Positions 51,987 to 62,812 are shown, numbered from the stretch's first letter. The stretch is DNA of 64,000 nucleotides from Dactylosporangium aurantiacum (GCF_000716715.1 NZ_JNYJ01000038.1:1-64000), one strand, 5' to 3'. Numbers and translations: made by a program. Notes: generated from the sequence alone by a model not told the origin.

Positions 51987-52484
51987 CTAAGCGTCGCGCT
52001 CCACGAAGGCCGCGAATGCCTTCAGGTTGTCCAGCGGTTCGCCGCGCTTGACCCGCCACTGCCACTCGCGGCGGATCGCCGAGCCGAAGCCGATCTCGAG
52101 CATCGGGTCGAAGCTCTCGTCGGCGTAGGTCAGCACCGCGCCGAGGAGCCGGTCCAGCTCGTCCTCCGTGACGGCGTGCAGCGGCAGCCGGCCCATCAGG
52201 TACACGTCGCCGACCTGGTCGACGGAGAACGCGACACCGTACATGCGGGCGTTGCGCTGCAGCAGCCACTCCCACAGCTCCTCGCGGTGCTCGTCGGGGT
52301 GCCGCATGACGAACGCCTCGACCCGCAGCGTGTGCTCGCCGACGATGAGGTTGCAGTTGGTCTTCTGCTTGTGCGTGCCCGGCAGCACCACCACGTAGGA
52401 GCTGTCGCCGGTCTTCTCCCAGGCGATCTCCCGCTCGTCGCACACCCGCTCGATGAGCTGCCGCACGTCCTGCGTCGTGGTCAT
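51987..52484 (-). CDS. YbjN-domain protein
   Basis: 165 residues from ATG 52484, overlapping the mshA stop by four bases (ATGA). Conserved features [40 protein letters not shown] and [12 protein letters not shown] mark the actinobacterial YbjN/T3SS-chaperone-like fold. The tight link to mshA is common in actinobacteria; role unknown. Confidence 0.9.
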   Translation of the reverse strand: MTTTQDVRQLIERVCDEREIAWEKTGDSSYVVVLPGTHKQKTNCNLIVGEHTLRVEAFVMRHPDEHREELWEWLLQRNARMYGVAFSVDQVGDVYLMGRLPLHAVTEDELDRLLGAVLTYADESFDPMLEIGFGSAIRREWQWRVKRGEPLDNLKAFAAFVERDA

Positions 52485-53797
52485 GACATCGCCGCCAGCA
52501 GCTCGGTGTCGCGGTGGGTGGTGAGGGCGTCGCGGTACGCGGCGAGCAGGCCGCTCGCGGTGTGGCTCCAGGAGAACTCGTGGGCGTGCCGCACGGCACC
52601 CGCCGACAGCTCCAGCCGCCGGGCGGGACGGGCCAGCAGGTCGCCGAGGACCGCGGCCCAGTCGGCCGGGCGGTGGGTGTCCACCAGGATCCCGGACACG
52701 CCGTCGCGCACCGCGGTGACCAGGCCACCGACGGCGGCCGCGACGACCGGCGTGCCGCACGCCTGGGCCTCGATCGCGACGAGGCCGAACGACTCGTTGT
52801 GGCTCGGTACCGCCACCAGGTCCACGGCCCGGAACAGCTGCGCCAGGTCGTCGCGCGGCTGCGGCGGGAGGAACCGCACGCAGTCGGCGATGCCCAGCTC
52901 GGCGGCGAGGTCCATGAGCGCCGTCGGCCGGTCCAGCCCGGAGCCGCTCGGCCCGCCACAGATCGCCACGATCAGCTTCTCGCCCAGCTCGGGGTCGCGG
53001 GCGCGCAGCTCGGCGGCGGCGCGCAGCAGCACGTCAGGTGCCTTCAGCGGCTGGATGCGGCCGACGAACGCCACCACGAGGGCGTCCTCGGGCAGGCCGA
53101 ACTTCTTGCGGTCGCGGGTCTGCGACGGCGTGAACGTGTCCAGGTCGACGCCGGGCGGCACCACGCTGACCCGGCGGGGGTCGGCGGCGTACAGCTCGAT
53201 CAGGTCGGCGGCCTCGGCCGGGGTGTTGGCGACCAGGCCGTCGGCCGCGGCGACGACCTGCTCCTCGCCGATGACGCGGGCGATCGGCTCGGGCTTGTCG
53301 CCGTCGGCGAGCAGCTGGTTCTTCACCTTCGCCAGGGTGTGCGCGGTGTGCACCAGCGGCACCCCCCAGCGGTCCTTCGCCAGCCAGCCGACCTGGCCGG
53401 ACAGCCAGTAGTGGGAGTGCACGAGGTCGTACCAGCCGGGTGCCCTGGACGCCTCGGCGCGCAGCACGCCGTTGGTGAACGCGCACAGCTGCGCCGGCAG
53501 GTCCTCCTTCGCGAGGCCCTCGAACGGCCCGGCGATGACGTGGCGCACGAGCACGCCGGGCGCCATCTCCACGACCGGCGGCAGCTCGCTGCAGGTGGCC
53601 CTGGTGAAGACCTCCACCTCGACGCCGGCGCGGGCCAGGCGCTCGGCGACCTCCACGATGTACACGTTCATGCCGCCGGCGTCGCCGGTGCCCGGCTGGT
53701 CGAGCGGGGACGTGTGCACCGACAGCGTCGCGACCCTCCGTGGAAGGGAGCGACGGGACTGCGGGGTGTGCCTGTGCAGCGAGTCGACCCGCGCCAC
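52481..53797 (-). CDS. mshA: D-inositol-3-phosphate glycosyltransferase MshA (mycothiol biosynthesis)
   Basis: 438 residues from GTG 53797. GT4: [77 protein letters not shown] and the E-x7-E in [20 protein letters not shown]. Transfers GlcNAc from UDP-GlcNAc to 1-L-myo-inositol 3-phosphate, the first mycothiol step. SD AAGGAG lies 8 bases upstream. Confidence 0.97.
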   Translation of the reverse strand: MARVDSLHRHTPQSRRSLPRRVATLSVHTSPLDQPGTGDAGGMNVYIVEVAERLARAGVEVEVFTRATCSELPPVVEMAPGVLVRHVIAGPFEGLAKEDLPAQLCAFTNGVLRAEASRAPGWYDLVHSHYWLSGQVGWLAKDRWGVPLVHTAHTLAKVKNQLLADGDKPEPIARVIGEEQVVAAADGLVANTPAEAADLIELYAADPRRVSVVPPGVDLDTFTPSQTRDRKKFGLPEDALVVAFVGRIQPLKAPDVLLRAAAELRARDPELGEKLIVAICGGPSGSGLDRPTALMDLAAELGIADCVRFLPPQPRDDLAQLFRAVDLVAVPSHNESFGLVAIEAQACGTPVVAAAVGGLVTAVRDGVSGILVDTHRPADWAAVLGDLLARPARRLELSAGAVRHAHEFSWSHTASGLLAAYRDALTTHRDTELLAAMS

Positions 53798-53926
53798 GTG
53801 GGTGCTCCTTCATCTGTTGCCGGACGGTTACATCTTCCCAACCGTCCATGTTCCCTCCCGGGCGGCCATCTACCCACCGTTGCGTTGGTCACTGCGCGCG
53901 CCGGGGATTGCGGCAGGATTGGCCTC

Positions 53927-54682
53927 ATGTCTTCTCCCATCGCCGTTGTGACCGGCGCCTCCAGTGGCATCGGTGCCGCCACCGCCCGCCGGCTCGCCAA
54001 GGAGGGCTTCCACGTCGTGGCGGTCGCGCGCCGCGCCGACCGGCTCGACGCCCTCGTCGCGTCCCTGCCCTCGGCGACCGCGGTTGTGGCCGACATCACC
54101 TCCGATGCGGACATCGCCCGCCTTGTCGACACGGTGTCCGGTCTCGGTGCCCCCGTCGAGCTGCTGGTCAACAACGCCGGCGGTGCGATCGGCGCGGAGA
54201 CCGTCGAGGAGGCCGACCTCACCGACTGGCAGTGGATGTTCGAGGTCAACGTCCTGGGCACCGTCCGGGTCACCAAGGCGCTGCTGCCCCTGCTGACCGA
54301 GTCGGGCCGGGCGACCATCATCGTGATCAGTTCCACCGCGGGTCTCATCGTGTACGAGGGCGGCGGCGGCTACACGGCGGCGAAGCACGCCCAGACGGCG
54401 GTCGCCGAGACGCTGCGCCTGGAGCTCAACGGCCGCCCCATCCGCGTGGTGGAGATCGACCCCGGCATGGTCAAGACCGACGAGTTCGCCCTCAAGCGCT
54501 TCGAGGGCGACGCGGACAAGGCCGCCGCCGTCTACCGGGGCGTCGAGTTCCCGCTGGTCGCCGACGACATCGCCGACTGCGTCGCGTGGACCGCGACCCG
54601 GCCGCACCACGTCAACATCGACCGGCTCGTCGTCCGCCCGCTCGCCCAGGCCGCCCAGCACAAGGTGCACCGGGTGCAGTGA
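53927..54682 (+). CDS. Short-chain dehydrogenase/reductase
   Basis: 251 residues from ATG 53927. Classical SDR: VVTGASSGIGAATARRLA (NADP-type), LLVNNAGGAIG, IIVISSTAGLIVYEGGGGYT, and YTAAK catalytic Tyr/Lys; EIDPGMVKTDEF is typical of the YdfG group. The stop overlaps the next gene's ATG by one base (TGATG). Confidence 0.94.
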   Translation: MSSPIAVVTGASSGIGAATARRLAKEGFHVVAVARRADRLDALVASLPSATAVVADITSDADIARLVDTVSGLGAPVELLVNNAGGAIGAETVEEADLTDWQWMFEVNVLGTVRVTKALLPLLTESGRATIIVISSTAGLIVYEGGGGYTAAKHAQTAVAETLRLELNGRPIRVVEIDPGMVKTDEFALKRFEGDADKAAAVYRGVEFPLVADDIADCVAWTATRPHHVNIDRLVVRPLAQAAQHKVHRVQ

Positions 54683-55434
54683 TGCGGCCGATCGGCGCCA
54701 TCACCAGGGGCACCACCAACCCCAACCGGCTCCGCCGGGTCGACAACTGGATCGTGGCGACCCTCGGCGCGGTGCTGGCCCGCGCCGAGTCGCCGCTGGT
54801 CGTCGACCTCGGCTACGGCGCCTCGCCGATCACCACCCTTGAGCTGCACCGCCGGCTCGGCCCCGGGATCCGGGTCGTCGGCCTGGAGATCGACCCGGCG
54901 CGGGTCGCGGTCGCCCAGCCCTTCGCCGACCCGCCGGCGCTGGAGTTCCGCCGGGGCGGCTTCGAGCTGGCCGGGCTCGCCCCGACGGTCGTGCGCGCGT
55001 TCAACGTGTTGCGCCAGTACGACCTCGCCGACGTGCCGTCCGCGTGGGCGGCGATGACCGCGACCGGCGCGGTGCTCGTCGAGGGCACCTGCGACGAGCT
55101 CGGCCGGCTGGCGTCCTGGGTCACCGTCGAGGCCGGCGTGCCGCGGACACTGACCCTCGCCAGCCGGCTGTCCACGTTGGACACCCCGGCGACCCTGGCC
55201 GAGCGGCTGCCGAAGTGCCTCATCCACCACAACGTGCCGGGCCGGCCGATCCACGCCCTGCTGTCCACACTGGACACCGCGTGGCGGGCCGCGGCGCCGC
55301 TGTCGACGTTCGGCCCGCGGCAGCGCTGGCGGCGCGCGGTCGAGGCGACCCGAGCCGCCGGCTGGCCGGTCCTGGACCGCCCGGCCCGCTGGCGCCTCGG
55401 CGAGCTGACGGTTCCCTACTCCTGCCTGCTGTAG
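54682..55434 (+). CDS. Class I SAM-dependent methyltransferase-like protein
   Basis: 250 residues from ATG 54682. LVVDLGYGASPITTLELHRR is motif I and VVGLEIDPARVAVAQP motif II. The N-terminal RGTTNPNRLRRVDNWI matches an actinobacterial family found beside murB. Coupled to the SDR gene. Substrate unknown. Confidence 0.87.
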   Translation: MRPIGAITRGTTNPNRLRRVDNWIVATLGAVLARAESPLVVDLGYGASPITTLELHRRLGPGIRVVGLEIDPARVAVAQPFADPPALEFRRGGFELAGLAPTVVRAFNVLRQYDLADVPSAWAAMTATGAVLVEGTCDELGRLASWVTVEAGVPRTLTLASRLSTLDTPATLAERLPKCLIHHNVPGRPIHALLSTLDTAWRAAAPLSTFGPRQRWRRAVEATRAAGWPVLDRPARWRLGELTVPYSCLL

Positions 55435-55444
55435 CGCGCTTCCC

Positions 55445-56488
<1,044 letters not shown>

Positions 56489-56553
56489 CGCACCAGAGTA
56501 AGGCGTGCCCTAATGTTGGAGCTGCAGCGTCCGGACCGGGAGAGTGATCGTCG

Positions 56554-57312
56554 ATGAGCAAGCCGCAGCTCACCAAGGAGTTCTGGCTCACCGCGCTGCG
56601 CACCGAGGGCGATGCCTTCCGCGCCGCCCTGGGCACGATCCCGCTGGACGCGCCCGTGCCCACCTGCCCCGGCTGGCAGCTGCGCGACCTCGCCTGGCAC
56701 CTCACCCAGATCTACGTCTGGGTCAACGGCGTCGTCCCGCGCGGCGTCACCGACCGCCCCGACCCGCGCCCCGACGAGCCGCTGCCCACCGGCGTCGACC
56801 CCGTGGTCGCCTGGACCGACGCCTTCACGGAGCTGGTCGCCACCCTCGACGCCGTCGACCCTGACCTGCCCGCCTTCAACTGGGCACCGCAGGCGAAGAA
56901 GGCCTCCTTCTGGCACCGCCGCATGGCCCACGAGACCGCCGTGCACCGCTGGGACGCCCAGATGGCCGGCGGCCTCAGCGAACCCATCGAGCCGAAGCTC
57001 GCCAGCGACGGCGTCACCGAGGTCCTCGACAGCTGGCTGCCCGCCGGCCGCCGCAGCGGCCCCACCAACCGGGCCGGCATGATCGCCCTGCACGGCACCG
57101 ACGTCGACCATGTCTGGTATGTCCGCCTCCGCGGCGCCGGGGTCGCCCTCCTGGACACCGACACCCTGCTGGACACCGACGACCACCACGAGCGCGCCAC
57201 CGCCAGCGGCCCGGCCAGCGACCTGGTGCTGGCGCTGTATGGACGGGTCGCCTTCGACACGCTCCTCGTCAGCGGCGACACCAGCCTCCTGGAAGGCCTG
57301 CGCACCGGCTGA
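56554..57312 (+). CDS. Maleylpyruvate isomerase-family mycothiol-dependent protein
   Basis: 252 residues from ATG 56554. DinB-like four-helix bundle with metal-ligand region RRMAHETAVHRWDAQ and N-terminal CPGWQLRDLAWHLTQIYVWV. C-terminal SCP-like domain (GRVAFDTLLVSGDTSL). Expected to use mycothiol for isomerisation, detoxification or conjugation; specific substrate unknown. Confidence 0.9.
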   Translation: MSKPQLTKEFWLTALRTEGDAFRAALGTIPLDAPVPTCPGWQLRDLAWHLTQIYVWVNGVVPRGVTDRPDPRPDEPLPTGVDPVVAWTDAFTELVATLDAVDPDLPAFNWAPQAKKASFWHRRMAHETAVHRWDAQMAGGLSEPIEPKLASDGVTEVLDSWLPAGRRSGPTNRAGMIALHGTDVDHVWYVRLRGAGVALLDTDTLLDTDDHHERATASGPASDLVLALYGRVAFDTLLVSGDTSLLEGLRTG

Positions 57313-57339
57313 CAGCGGCGTTCGGGGCCTTTCGCTCCG

Positions 57340-58158
57340 CTAGACGCGGACGAGCTTGTCGCCGGTCTCGGCGGGCTTGTCGATCGGCAGGCCGAACAGC
57401 TTGCGGGTGAGCAGGGTGCTGCCGGCGACCGCCGCCGGCACGACCAGGACCGCGGCGAACGGGATCAGCAGGATCACGAAGACCGGCACGCCGAACCCGA
57501 GCGCCAGGGGCCGGTTGGCGCGCAGCATGGCCCGGCGGTCCTTGAGCCGCAGGCCACGCCGGTTGAACGGCACGCCGGTCAGCTCGACGGCGAGCAGCCA
57601 CCCGCCGACGACCGCGTCGAGCACCGGCACGACCGTCTGCCCGAGCACCGGCACGAACCCCAACAGGAACAGCGGCACCGCGACCACGATCCCCAGCACG
57701 ATCAACCTGACCGAGTCGGCGGCGTTCTTCAGGATCGTCCGGTGCCAGGGCAGGTCGCTCATCCCCGGCGTGCCACCGAACCGCTGCTCGACCCGCTCTG
57801 AGATGACCTCGTAGAAGGGGTCCCCGATGAGCAGCGTCAGCGCCGTGTACGTCAGCACCGACACCAACGCCGACACGATCACGATCCCCGCGCCGGCGCC
57901 GAACCTGGTGAGCCCCCGCCACGGCGACCCCCAGTCGTCGGCGAACCAGGTCACCGCCGCCGACAGGTCCCGGATGAACCACAGCAGGAAGAACCAGGCG
58001 GTGCCGAGCAGCAGGAACGAGATGACCGCCGGGACCAGCCCGAGGATGAGGAGGCGGGGGCTGCGGCCGTACATAGCGAAACCCCGGCCGAGCAGCCGCG
58101 CCCCTTCGGCGAACTCCGCCCACATCGTCTTCAACGCCACCACCCCGCCATCTTTCAT
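57340..58158 (-). CDS. EI24/CysZ-family membrane protein
   Basis: 272 residues from ATG 58158 (MKDGGVVALKTM); 58182 and internal GTGs are alternatives as none has a clear SD. About six spans (LILGLVPAVISFLLLGTAWF, a central pair, AVPLFLLGFVPVLGQTVVPV). The FVPVLG segment and the EI24 domain are recognisable. In other bacteria CysZ is a sulfate permease; the role here is untested. Confidence 0.85.
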   Translation of the reverse strand: MKDGGVVALKTMWAEFAEGARLLGRGFAMYGRSPRLLILGLVPAVISFLLLGTAWFFLLWFIRDLSAAVTWFADDWGSPWRGLTRFGAGAGIVIVSALVSVLTYTALTLLIGDPFYEVISERVEQRFGGTPGMSDLPWHRTILKNAADSVRLIVLGIVVAVPLFLLGFVPVLGQTVVPVLDAVVGGWLLAVELTGVPFNRRGLRLKDRRAMLRANRPLALGFGVPVFVILLIPFAAVLVVPAAVAGSTLLTRKLFGLPIDKPAETGDKLVRV

Positions 58159-58197
58159 GATCCCGGGAGCGTGCCGGACCATGCCCCCGGGATCGCG

Positions 58198-58548
58198 CTA
58201 AATGGCGTGCACGTGGACGCCGGCGCCATACAGGTCGGGCTCGCAGGTCAATACCGGCCATCCGGTGGCGGCCGACTCCCAGACGGCGTGCCGGGCCGCG
58301 AGGGAGCCGATCTGGGTGCCGAGATGCTTGGCGGCGACTTCGCCGATCGGCAGCACGCGCATCGACGTCGACCACAGCAGCGGATCCCACGCGGTCGCGC
58401 TGATCTCGGCCCGCTCGCCGGCCTCAATCATCGCCGCGACGGGGAACGCCAGCAGCAGCTCGTCGCAGTCTGCATGGGACCACAGCTCGAGCACTGGATC
58501 ATAGGAGTCGAACAGGGCGACGATCGCGCTCGCGTCGAGCACGAACAT
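58198..58548 (-). CDS. PIN-domain toxin (VapC-like)
   Basis: 116 residues from ATG 58548, overlapping the upstream stop by one base (TGATG). MFVLDASAIVALFD carries the first acidic residue; MIEAGERAEISA, the TSMRVLPIGEVAAKHLGTQI region and CEPDLYG provide others. A predicted RNase neutralised by the preceding gene. Confidence 0.85.
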   Translation of the reverse strand: MFVLDASAIVALFDSYDPVLELWSHADCDELLLAFPVAAMIEAGERAEISATAWDPLLWSTSMRVLPIGEVAAKHLGTQIGSLAARHAVWESAATGWPVLTCEPDLYGAGVHVHAI

Positions 58549-58757
58549 CAGGCCGTCGCCTGCCCCCGGCGCTCGGCGATGGACCGCTGCGCCCGCGCGA
58601 TCAGCTCCTCCACCTGGCGCTTGACCTCGGGTGACGCCTCGGGCACCCGGTCGGGTCCCCACAGCTGCCGCAGCAGTGCCCTGCCAGCGCCAGGGGTGTG
58701 CGGCGGCAGCGCTGAGCCGTCCGCGGACGTGTCCATCTCGTCAGAATAGCGTGGCAT
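58548..58757 (-). CDS. Putative antitoxin partner of the PIN toxin
   Basis: 69 residues from ATG 58757 (GGGGGGAG upstream). The C-terminal amphipathic helix KRQVEELIARAQRSIAERR and small acidic/basic composition fit a VapB-like antitoxin. No clear ribbon-helix-helix or AbrB motif is seen, so this rests on gene order and size. Confidence 0.7.
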   Translation of the reverse strand: MPRYSDEMDTSADGSALPPHTPGAGRALLRQLWGPDRVPEASPEVKRQVEELIARAQRSIAERRGQATA

Positions 58758-58862
58758 GGTCTCCCCCCGATCGAGCTTCGCTGATGCTCATGGCTCAGTA
58801 TAGGGCCATGTGCGCATAGGACGGCAAGCCGACAAGATCCGAGGGCTATCTACGGTTGTCGC

Positions 58863-59270
58863 ATGATCGACCGGAGTTCGGATCGGCCGCTGTACCAGCA
58901 GCTGGCAGACCTGCTGCGCGAGCAGATCAAGTCGGGGGCGCTGGCGCCGGCGGCGTACCTGCCGTCGGAGAGCAGTCTCATGCAGGAGTACTCGCTGGGC
59001 CGCCCCGCCGTGCGCAACGCGGTGGCGGTGCTGCGGCAGGAAGGGCTGGTCGTGACGGCCCGGGGAGCGCGGACCCAGGTCCGGCCGGCGCCGCAGCGCG
59101 AGATCGTCGAGCTGCGCGCCGGCGACGAGGTCATCGGCCGCATGCCGACCGATCCGGAGCGGCGGGATCTGGGCATCGACCCGGGCGAGCCGATCTTGGA
59201 GGTCACCCGGGCGGACGGGCAGAAGCTGATCCTGCCCGCCGGCGCCCACCACCTGAAGGTCGGCCGCTGA
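58863..59270 (+). CDS. Short GntR-family regulator
   Basis: 135 residues from ATG 58863. Winged helix: PLYQQLADLLREQIKSGALA, LPSESSLMQEYSLGRPAVRN and EGLVVTARGARTQV. Only ~60 residues follow, too few for a UTRA or FadR effector domain; they end LILPAGAHHLKVGR. Either a minimal GntR type or a truncated one. Confidence 0.88.
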   Translation: MIDRSSDRPLYQQLADLLREQIKSGALAPAAYLPSESSLMQEYSLGRPAVRNAVAVLRQEGLVVTARGARTQVRPAPQREIVELRAGDEVIGRMPTDPERRDLGIDPGEPILEVTRADGQKLILPAGAHHLKVGR

Positions 59271-59643
59271 GCCGTGCCCGGCCACGCCGGAAGGGCGGCG
59301 ACGCACGGGCGGACACCGAGGGCCGGCGATGCCGCCAGCGCCTGCGGTGCGCGCATCAGGGCTCACAGCGAACGGCCCGACGGCGGCGAGGACCGGCCCA
59401 GGCGACCGCAGACCGCGTGGCACGCCCTCCTCGACGCTCTCGCCACCGCCGGAAGCGATTCCCGCGCCCGGGCCCGCTATGAGCTACCCGTGCGGTAGAC
59501 GGGCCGTGGCCGACCCCCGTGACCTCCGAGCCCGGCTGGCCGTGAGCGACCCGCGCGGCCTCCCCGCGGTCGGCAGGCAGTGCGGGACCTCCGCGTCCCG
59601 CCGGCTGAAGGTCAGGCGCTGAGCGGCGCCCGCCGGTGGCTGG
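59271..59643. other. 373-bp region after GntR with no confident gene
   Basis: A 74-codon frame from GTG 59274 to 59498 has high third-position GC and ends AWHALLDALATAGSDS... but uses many rare codons and has no SD or recognisable domain. A second frame (59329-59622) is no better. I consider both unproven. Confidence 0.35.
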
Positions 59644-60381
59644 TCAGTCGGTGAGGCGGACCCTCACCCGGCGGTTGGCCTTGCCCTTGCTCTCGACCTT
59701 GACGACCTGCATGCGGCCGATCTGGGCGGTCGAGGCGACATGCGTCCCCCCGTCGGCCTGGGCGTCGAGGCCGACGATGTCGACGATGCGGATCTCCTGC
59801 TCGTCGGGCGGGATCAGGTTGGACTGGGTGCGGATGATGTCAGGCAGGGCGAGCGCCTCGTCGCGGGCGAGGACCTTGGTGACGACCTTGCGGTCGGCGG
59901 CGACCTCGGCGTTGATGAGCTCCTCGAGCCTGGCCTTGAAGTCGGCCGGCACCTCGGGGAGGTTGAAGTCCATGCGGGCCTCGGCGGGCTCCATGGAGCC
60001 GCCGGTGACCAGGGCGCCGAAGTCGCGGAAGACCACGCCGCCCAGCACGTGCAGGCCGGAGTGGGTGCGCATCAGCTTGGTGCGGCGGTCGTCCTCGACG
60101 GCGCCGATGACCTCGGTGCCGACGGGCGGGAGCGGGTCGCCCTCGGCGGGCAGGAGGTAGAGGTCGTCGCCCTTGCGGGTCCCGGTGATCCGGGTCTGGA
60201 CCCCCTGCCAGAGCAGCACCCCGTGGTCCGGGGGCTGACCGCCGCCGCCGGGGTAGAAGGCGGAGCGGTCGAGCACGATGCCCTCGGCGGCATCGGCGTG
60301 CAGGACGACGCACGTCCACTCGCGCAGGGTCGGGTCGGCGAGGTCCAGGCGGGCGGTCCTACCGTGTTGCGTGACACCCAT
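59644..60381 (-). CDS. AlaX-type alanyl-tRNA editing protein
   Basis: 245 residues. SAD-domain protein that hydrolyses mischarged Ser/Gly-tRNA(Ala) in trans: DRSAFYPGGGGQPPDHG, LMRTHSGLHVLGG (HxxxH zinc pair) and QADGGTHVASTAQIG (second motif; the Cys of CGGTH is Asp, as in many AlaX-M proteins). Confidence 0.92.
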   Translation of the reverse strand: MGVTQHGRTARLDLADPTLREWTCVVLHADAAEGIVLDRSAFYPGGGGQPPDHGVLLWQGVQTRITGTRKGDDLYLLPAEGDPLPPVGTEVIGAVEDDRRTKLMRTHSGLHVLGGVVFRDFGALVTGGSMEPAEARMDFNLPEVPADFKARLEELINAEVAADRKVVTKVLARDEALALPDIIRTQSNLIPPDEQEIRIVDIVGLDAQADGGTHVASTAQIGRMQVVKVESKGKANRRVRVRLTD

Positions 60382-60555
60382 GTCGCAAACTCTATGTCGG
60401 TCCGGCCCAGCGGCGCAGCGCGGTCATGGTCCGATCCTCCCCCAGCAGGTCGTCGCGAAGTTCGTAGTTCCGTAGGACAGACGCGCGACGGGACGCCCCT
60501 GATACGCGGCACGGGTCAGCCGTTCGGTCAGAAGCGGAGCGGCAGACCGGTCGTA

Positions 60556-61440
60556 TCAGTTCAGGAAGGATGAAATCCGGCCGCGCAGGTCGGCCCGCTG
60601 GGTCCACACGACGCCGGGGCGGTCGTAGACGTGCAGCTCGGCGTCGGGGAGGGACTCGGCGAGCTGCTCGGCGACGGAGACCGGGTGCAGGTCGTCGCCC
60701 CGGGCGCCGATGACGAGGCACTTCGCGGAGACCTTGGCCAGGTCGGCGCGGTCCTCGACGGCGACCTGGGCCGGCAGGCTGCCGAGGCCGGCTGCGAGCC
60801 CGTCGCGCATCAGCTGGTCGAGCCGCTGGCGCAGGAACGCCCACACCGGCGGCGAGTTGCGCACCTGGACCGGGACCTCCATGGAGATCACGTCGGCGAC
60901 GGCCGCGGCGTCGCCGGCCTCGATCGCCTCGAGCAGCGCGGTGAGGCGCTCCTGCGCGGCGGCGGGCCGGGCCGTGTCGAGCACGGCGGGCAGGAAGAAC
61001 ACGGCGCGCTCGAAACGGCCGGGGTTGTCGGCGAGCAGCCGGCAGAGCGCGCCGGCGCCGAGGCTGACGCCCAGGGCGCGGGTGGCGCCGGACAGGTCGG
61101 CGACGGCGCGCAGGTCGCGGGCGAGGTCGGCATATGTCCACACGCCTCCCGGGGAGGCGGAGTGGCCGTGCCCGCGGAACTGGAAGAACACCTTGCGGCC
61201 GGTGACGGCGCTGCCCAGCGGGCGGGTCTCGGCGATGCCGCTGCCGAGGCCGTGGGCGAAGACGGTGACGGGCTCGCCGTCGCCGGTGACGAGCCATTCC
61301 AGCTCGACGCCGTGCGGGGTGGCGATCTGCTCGGTCGGCGGTGCGGGGAGGGTCGGCCGGCCGGTCTGCGGCCCGCGGGTCACGGGCGGGCGGAACCGGT
61401 CGGGCCTGCCGTCGGGCGGCGGCGGCCAGCGGAAATCCAT
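60556..61440 (-). CDS. Alpha/beta-fold hydrolase
   Basis: 294 residues from ATG 61440. VTVFAHGLGSGIAE (oxyanion His-Gly), FRGHGHSASPGG and ALGVSLGAGALCRLL (nucleophile Ser in GVSLG). The late VIGARGDDLHPVSVAEQL supplies an Asp, but an obvious catalytic His at the end is replaced by the DRPGVVWTQRADL region, so activity is uncertain. A Pro-rich N-terminus (~1-35) precedes the domain. Confidence 0.85.
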   Translation of the reverse strand: MDFRWPPPPDGRPDRFRPPVTRGPQTGRPTLPAPPTEQIATPHGVELEWLVTGDGEPVTVFAHGLGSGIAETRPLGSAVTGRKVFFQFRGHGHSASPGGVWTYADLARDLRAVADLSGATRALGVSLGAGALCRLLADNPGRFERAVFFLPAVLDTARPAAAQERLTALLEAIEAGDAAAVADVISMEVPVQVRNSPPVWAFLRQRLDQLMRDGLAAGLGSLPAQVAVEDRADLAKVSAKCLVIGARGDDLHPVSVAEQLAESLPDAELHVYDRPGVVWTQRADLRGRISSFLN

Positions 61441-61453
61441 CAATGAACCGCCA

Positions 61454-61780
61454 TCACCACGAACCGTGGCCGTCAACCGCGTCGCGCAGCGCGGGTCTGA
61501 TGTCCAGCAGGTACACGGCGAAGATGCCGGCGGAGATGAGCAGGAAGATGCTGAGATAGCCCAGGCGCAGCTGCGGCGCGAGGGCGGTGAGCAGCAGACC
61601 GCCACCGGTCATGGCCAGCCAGACGGTCTTGGACATCGTGCCGATCGCGGCGAACGCGTCGGCGCGCTGGACCAGGCAGTGCAGCAACGCCGCGGCGCCG
61701 AGCACCAGGCAGAAGATCCACACCGCCAGGTCGATGTAGAGCTCGACCCGTTCGTAGAACATCGGCACCGCAGTCACCAT
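61454..61780 (-). CDS. DUF2516-family small membrane protein
   Basis: 108 residues. Two or three spans: YIDLAVWIFCLVLGAAALLH, WLAMTGGGLLLTALAPQLRL and LSIFLLISAGIFAVYLLDIR, with the family's DIRPALRDAV ending. Function unknown. 13 bp upstream of the hydrolase gene and likely co-transcribed. Confidence 0.9.
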   Translation of the reverse strand: MVTAVPMFYERVELYIDLAVWIFCLVLGAAALLHCLVQRADAFAAIGTMSKTVWLAMTGGGLLLTALAPQLRLGYLSIFLLISAGIFAVYLLDIRPALRDAVDGHGSW

Positions 61781-61850
61781 CCCACGAGCTTATTCCGAAG
61801 CCCCCCGGCCCGTGCGAGACGGTGCCGGAGGGCTCCCGACAAACTCCCGG

Positions 61851-62375
61851 TTACTTCTTCGCGGCCGCGGTCTTCTTCGCCGCGGTGGCCTTCTTCACGG
61901 GCGCCGCAGCCGGCGAATCGGCGGCCGGCACGGTCGACGCCGCGGCCTCCGGCTTCGGCGCGACGGCCGGCGCCACGTCGGCCGGGGTCGGGGTGACGGC
62001 GACCTCGGCGGTCACGGTCTTCGTGGCCGGCTCGATCTCGATCTTCGCCTCGGTGGTGCGGCCGCCGGCGACGACCTTCTCGCCGCGGCTGACCAGGTCG
62101 GTGTAGACGGCGAGGGCCCGGTCCTGGGCGACCTGCGCGCCGGCCTGGGCGTTGGCCAGGATCGACTCGGCGTTGCGCCGGGCGGCACCGCGCAGCCGGT
62201 CCAGGTCCTGGCGCAGCTTCACGTCGGTGACGGCCGGGCGCAGCTCCTCGACCCGGGCACGCAGGTGGGCGACCTGCGCGGGCAGCTTGCGCAGCTGCTG
62301 GTAGGCCAGGTCACCGGCGCCGGCGGCGGCGTAGAGCGGCGTGGGGATCTTCCGGGTGGTGGTGCTGGTGGTCAT
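61851..62375 (-). CDS. Heparin-binding hemagglutinin (HbhA)-like protein
   Basis: 174 residues. YAAAGAGDLAYQQLRKLPAQ, a coiled coil (~30-90), a Pro/Ala linker, and a Lys/Ala C-terminus (KKATAAKKTAAAKK) as in mycobacterial HbhA, which binds sulfated glycans and membranes. The start overlaps the XRE regulator stop by four bases. Confidence 0.9.
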   Translation of the reverse strand: MTTSTTTRKIPTPLYAAAGAGDLAYQQLRKLPAQVAHLRARVEELRPAVTDVKLRQDLDRLRGAARRNAESILANAQAGAQVAQDRALAVYTDLVSRGEKVVAGGRTTEAKIEIEPATKTVTAEVAVTPTPADVAPAVAPKPEAAASTVPAADSPAAAPVKKATAAKKTAAAKK

Positions 62376-62785
62376 GTTGACTCCTCTGGCTTCGTCGTCG
62401 ATGCCGGATCGGCTTCGAGCCCCGCCCCCGAGGCGATGCCGTCCGGATCCTGGCGCGCGTTCTCGCGCCGGAAGGTTTCGTAGATCTGCGTAAGGGACTG
62501 TTTCTGGGCCACGGTGAGCTCACTGTCCGCAGCGATCGCGGCCAGGACGTCGTGCCCTTCGCGCTCGAGCAGGCCGGCTCGCAGGTACATCAGCGGGGTC
62601 GACACCCGCAGTGCCCCGGCGAGCTGCGCGAGCACCTCGGCGCTCGGTTTGCGCAGGCCACGCTCGATCTGGCTGAGATACGGGTTGCTGACCCCCGCCT
62701 GCTCAGCGAGCTGACGGAGCGAGATGCGCGCGTTACGGCGCAGGTCACGAATGAACCCACCCAGGTCGCGCGGCTCTTCAGTCAC
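62372..62785 (-). CDS. XRE-family HTH regulator preceding hbhA
   Basis: 137 residues from GTG 62785. FIRDLRRNARISLRQLAEQA and GVSNPYLSQIERGLRKPSAE form the HTH; the C-terminal part is helical. As in mycobacteria, it forms an operon with hbhA. An inverted repeat lies 28-54 bp upstream. Confidence 0.92.
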   Translation of the reverse strand: MTEEPRDLGGFIRDLRRNARISLRQLAEQAGVSNPYLSQIERGLRKPSAEVLAQLAGALRVSTPLMYLRAGLLEREGHDVLAAIAADSELTVAQKQSLTQIYETFRRENARQDPDGIASGAGLEADPASTTKPEEST

Positions 62786-62812
62786 GTCACTGACGGTAGC
62801 TCGCCCTGCTAA

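Noticed and set aside
59274..59498. Small gene after GntR
   Set aside because: No SD, many rare codons, no recognisable motif; left as an unproven frame.
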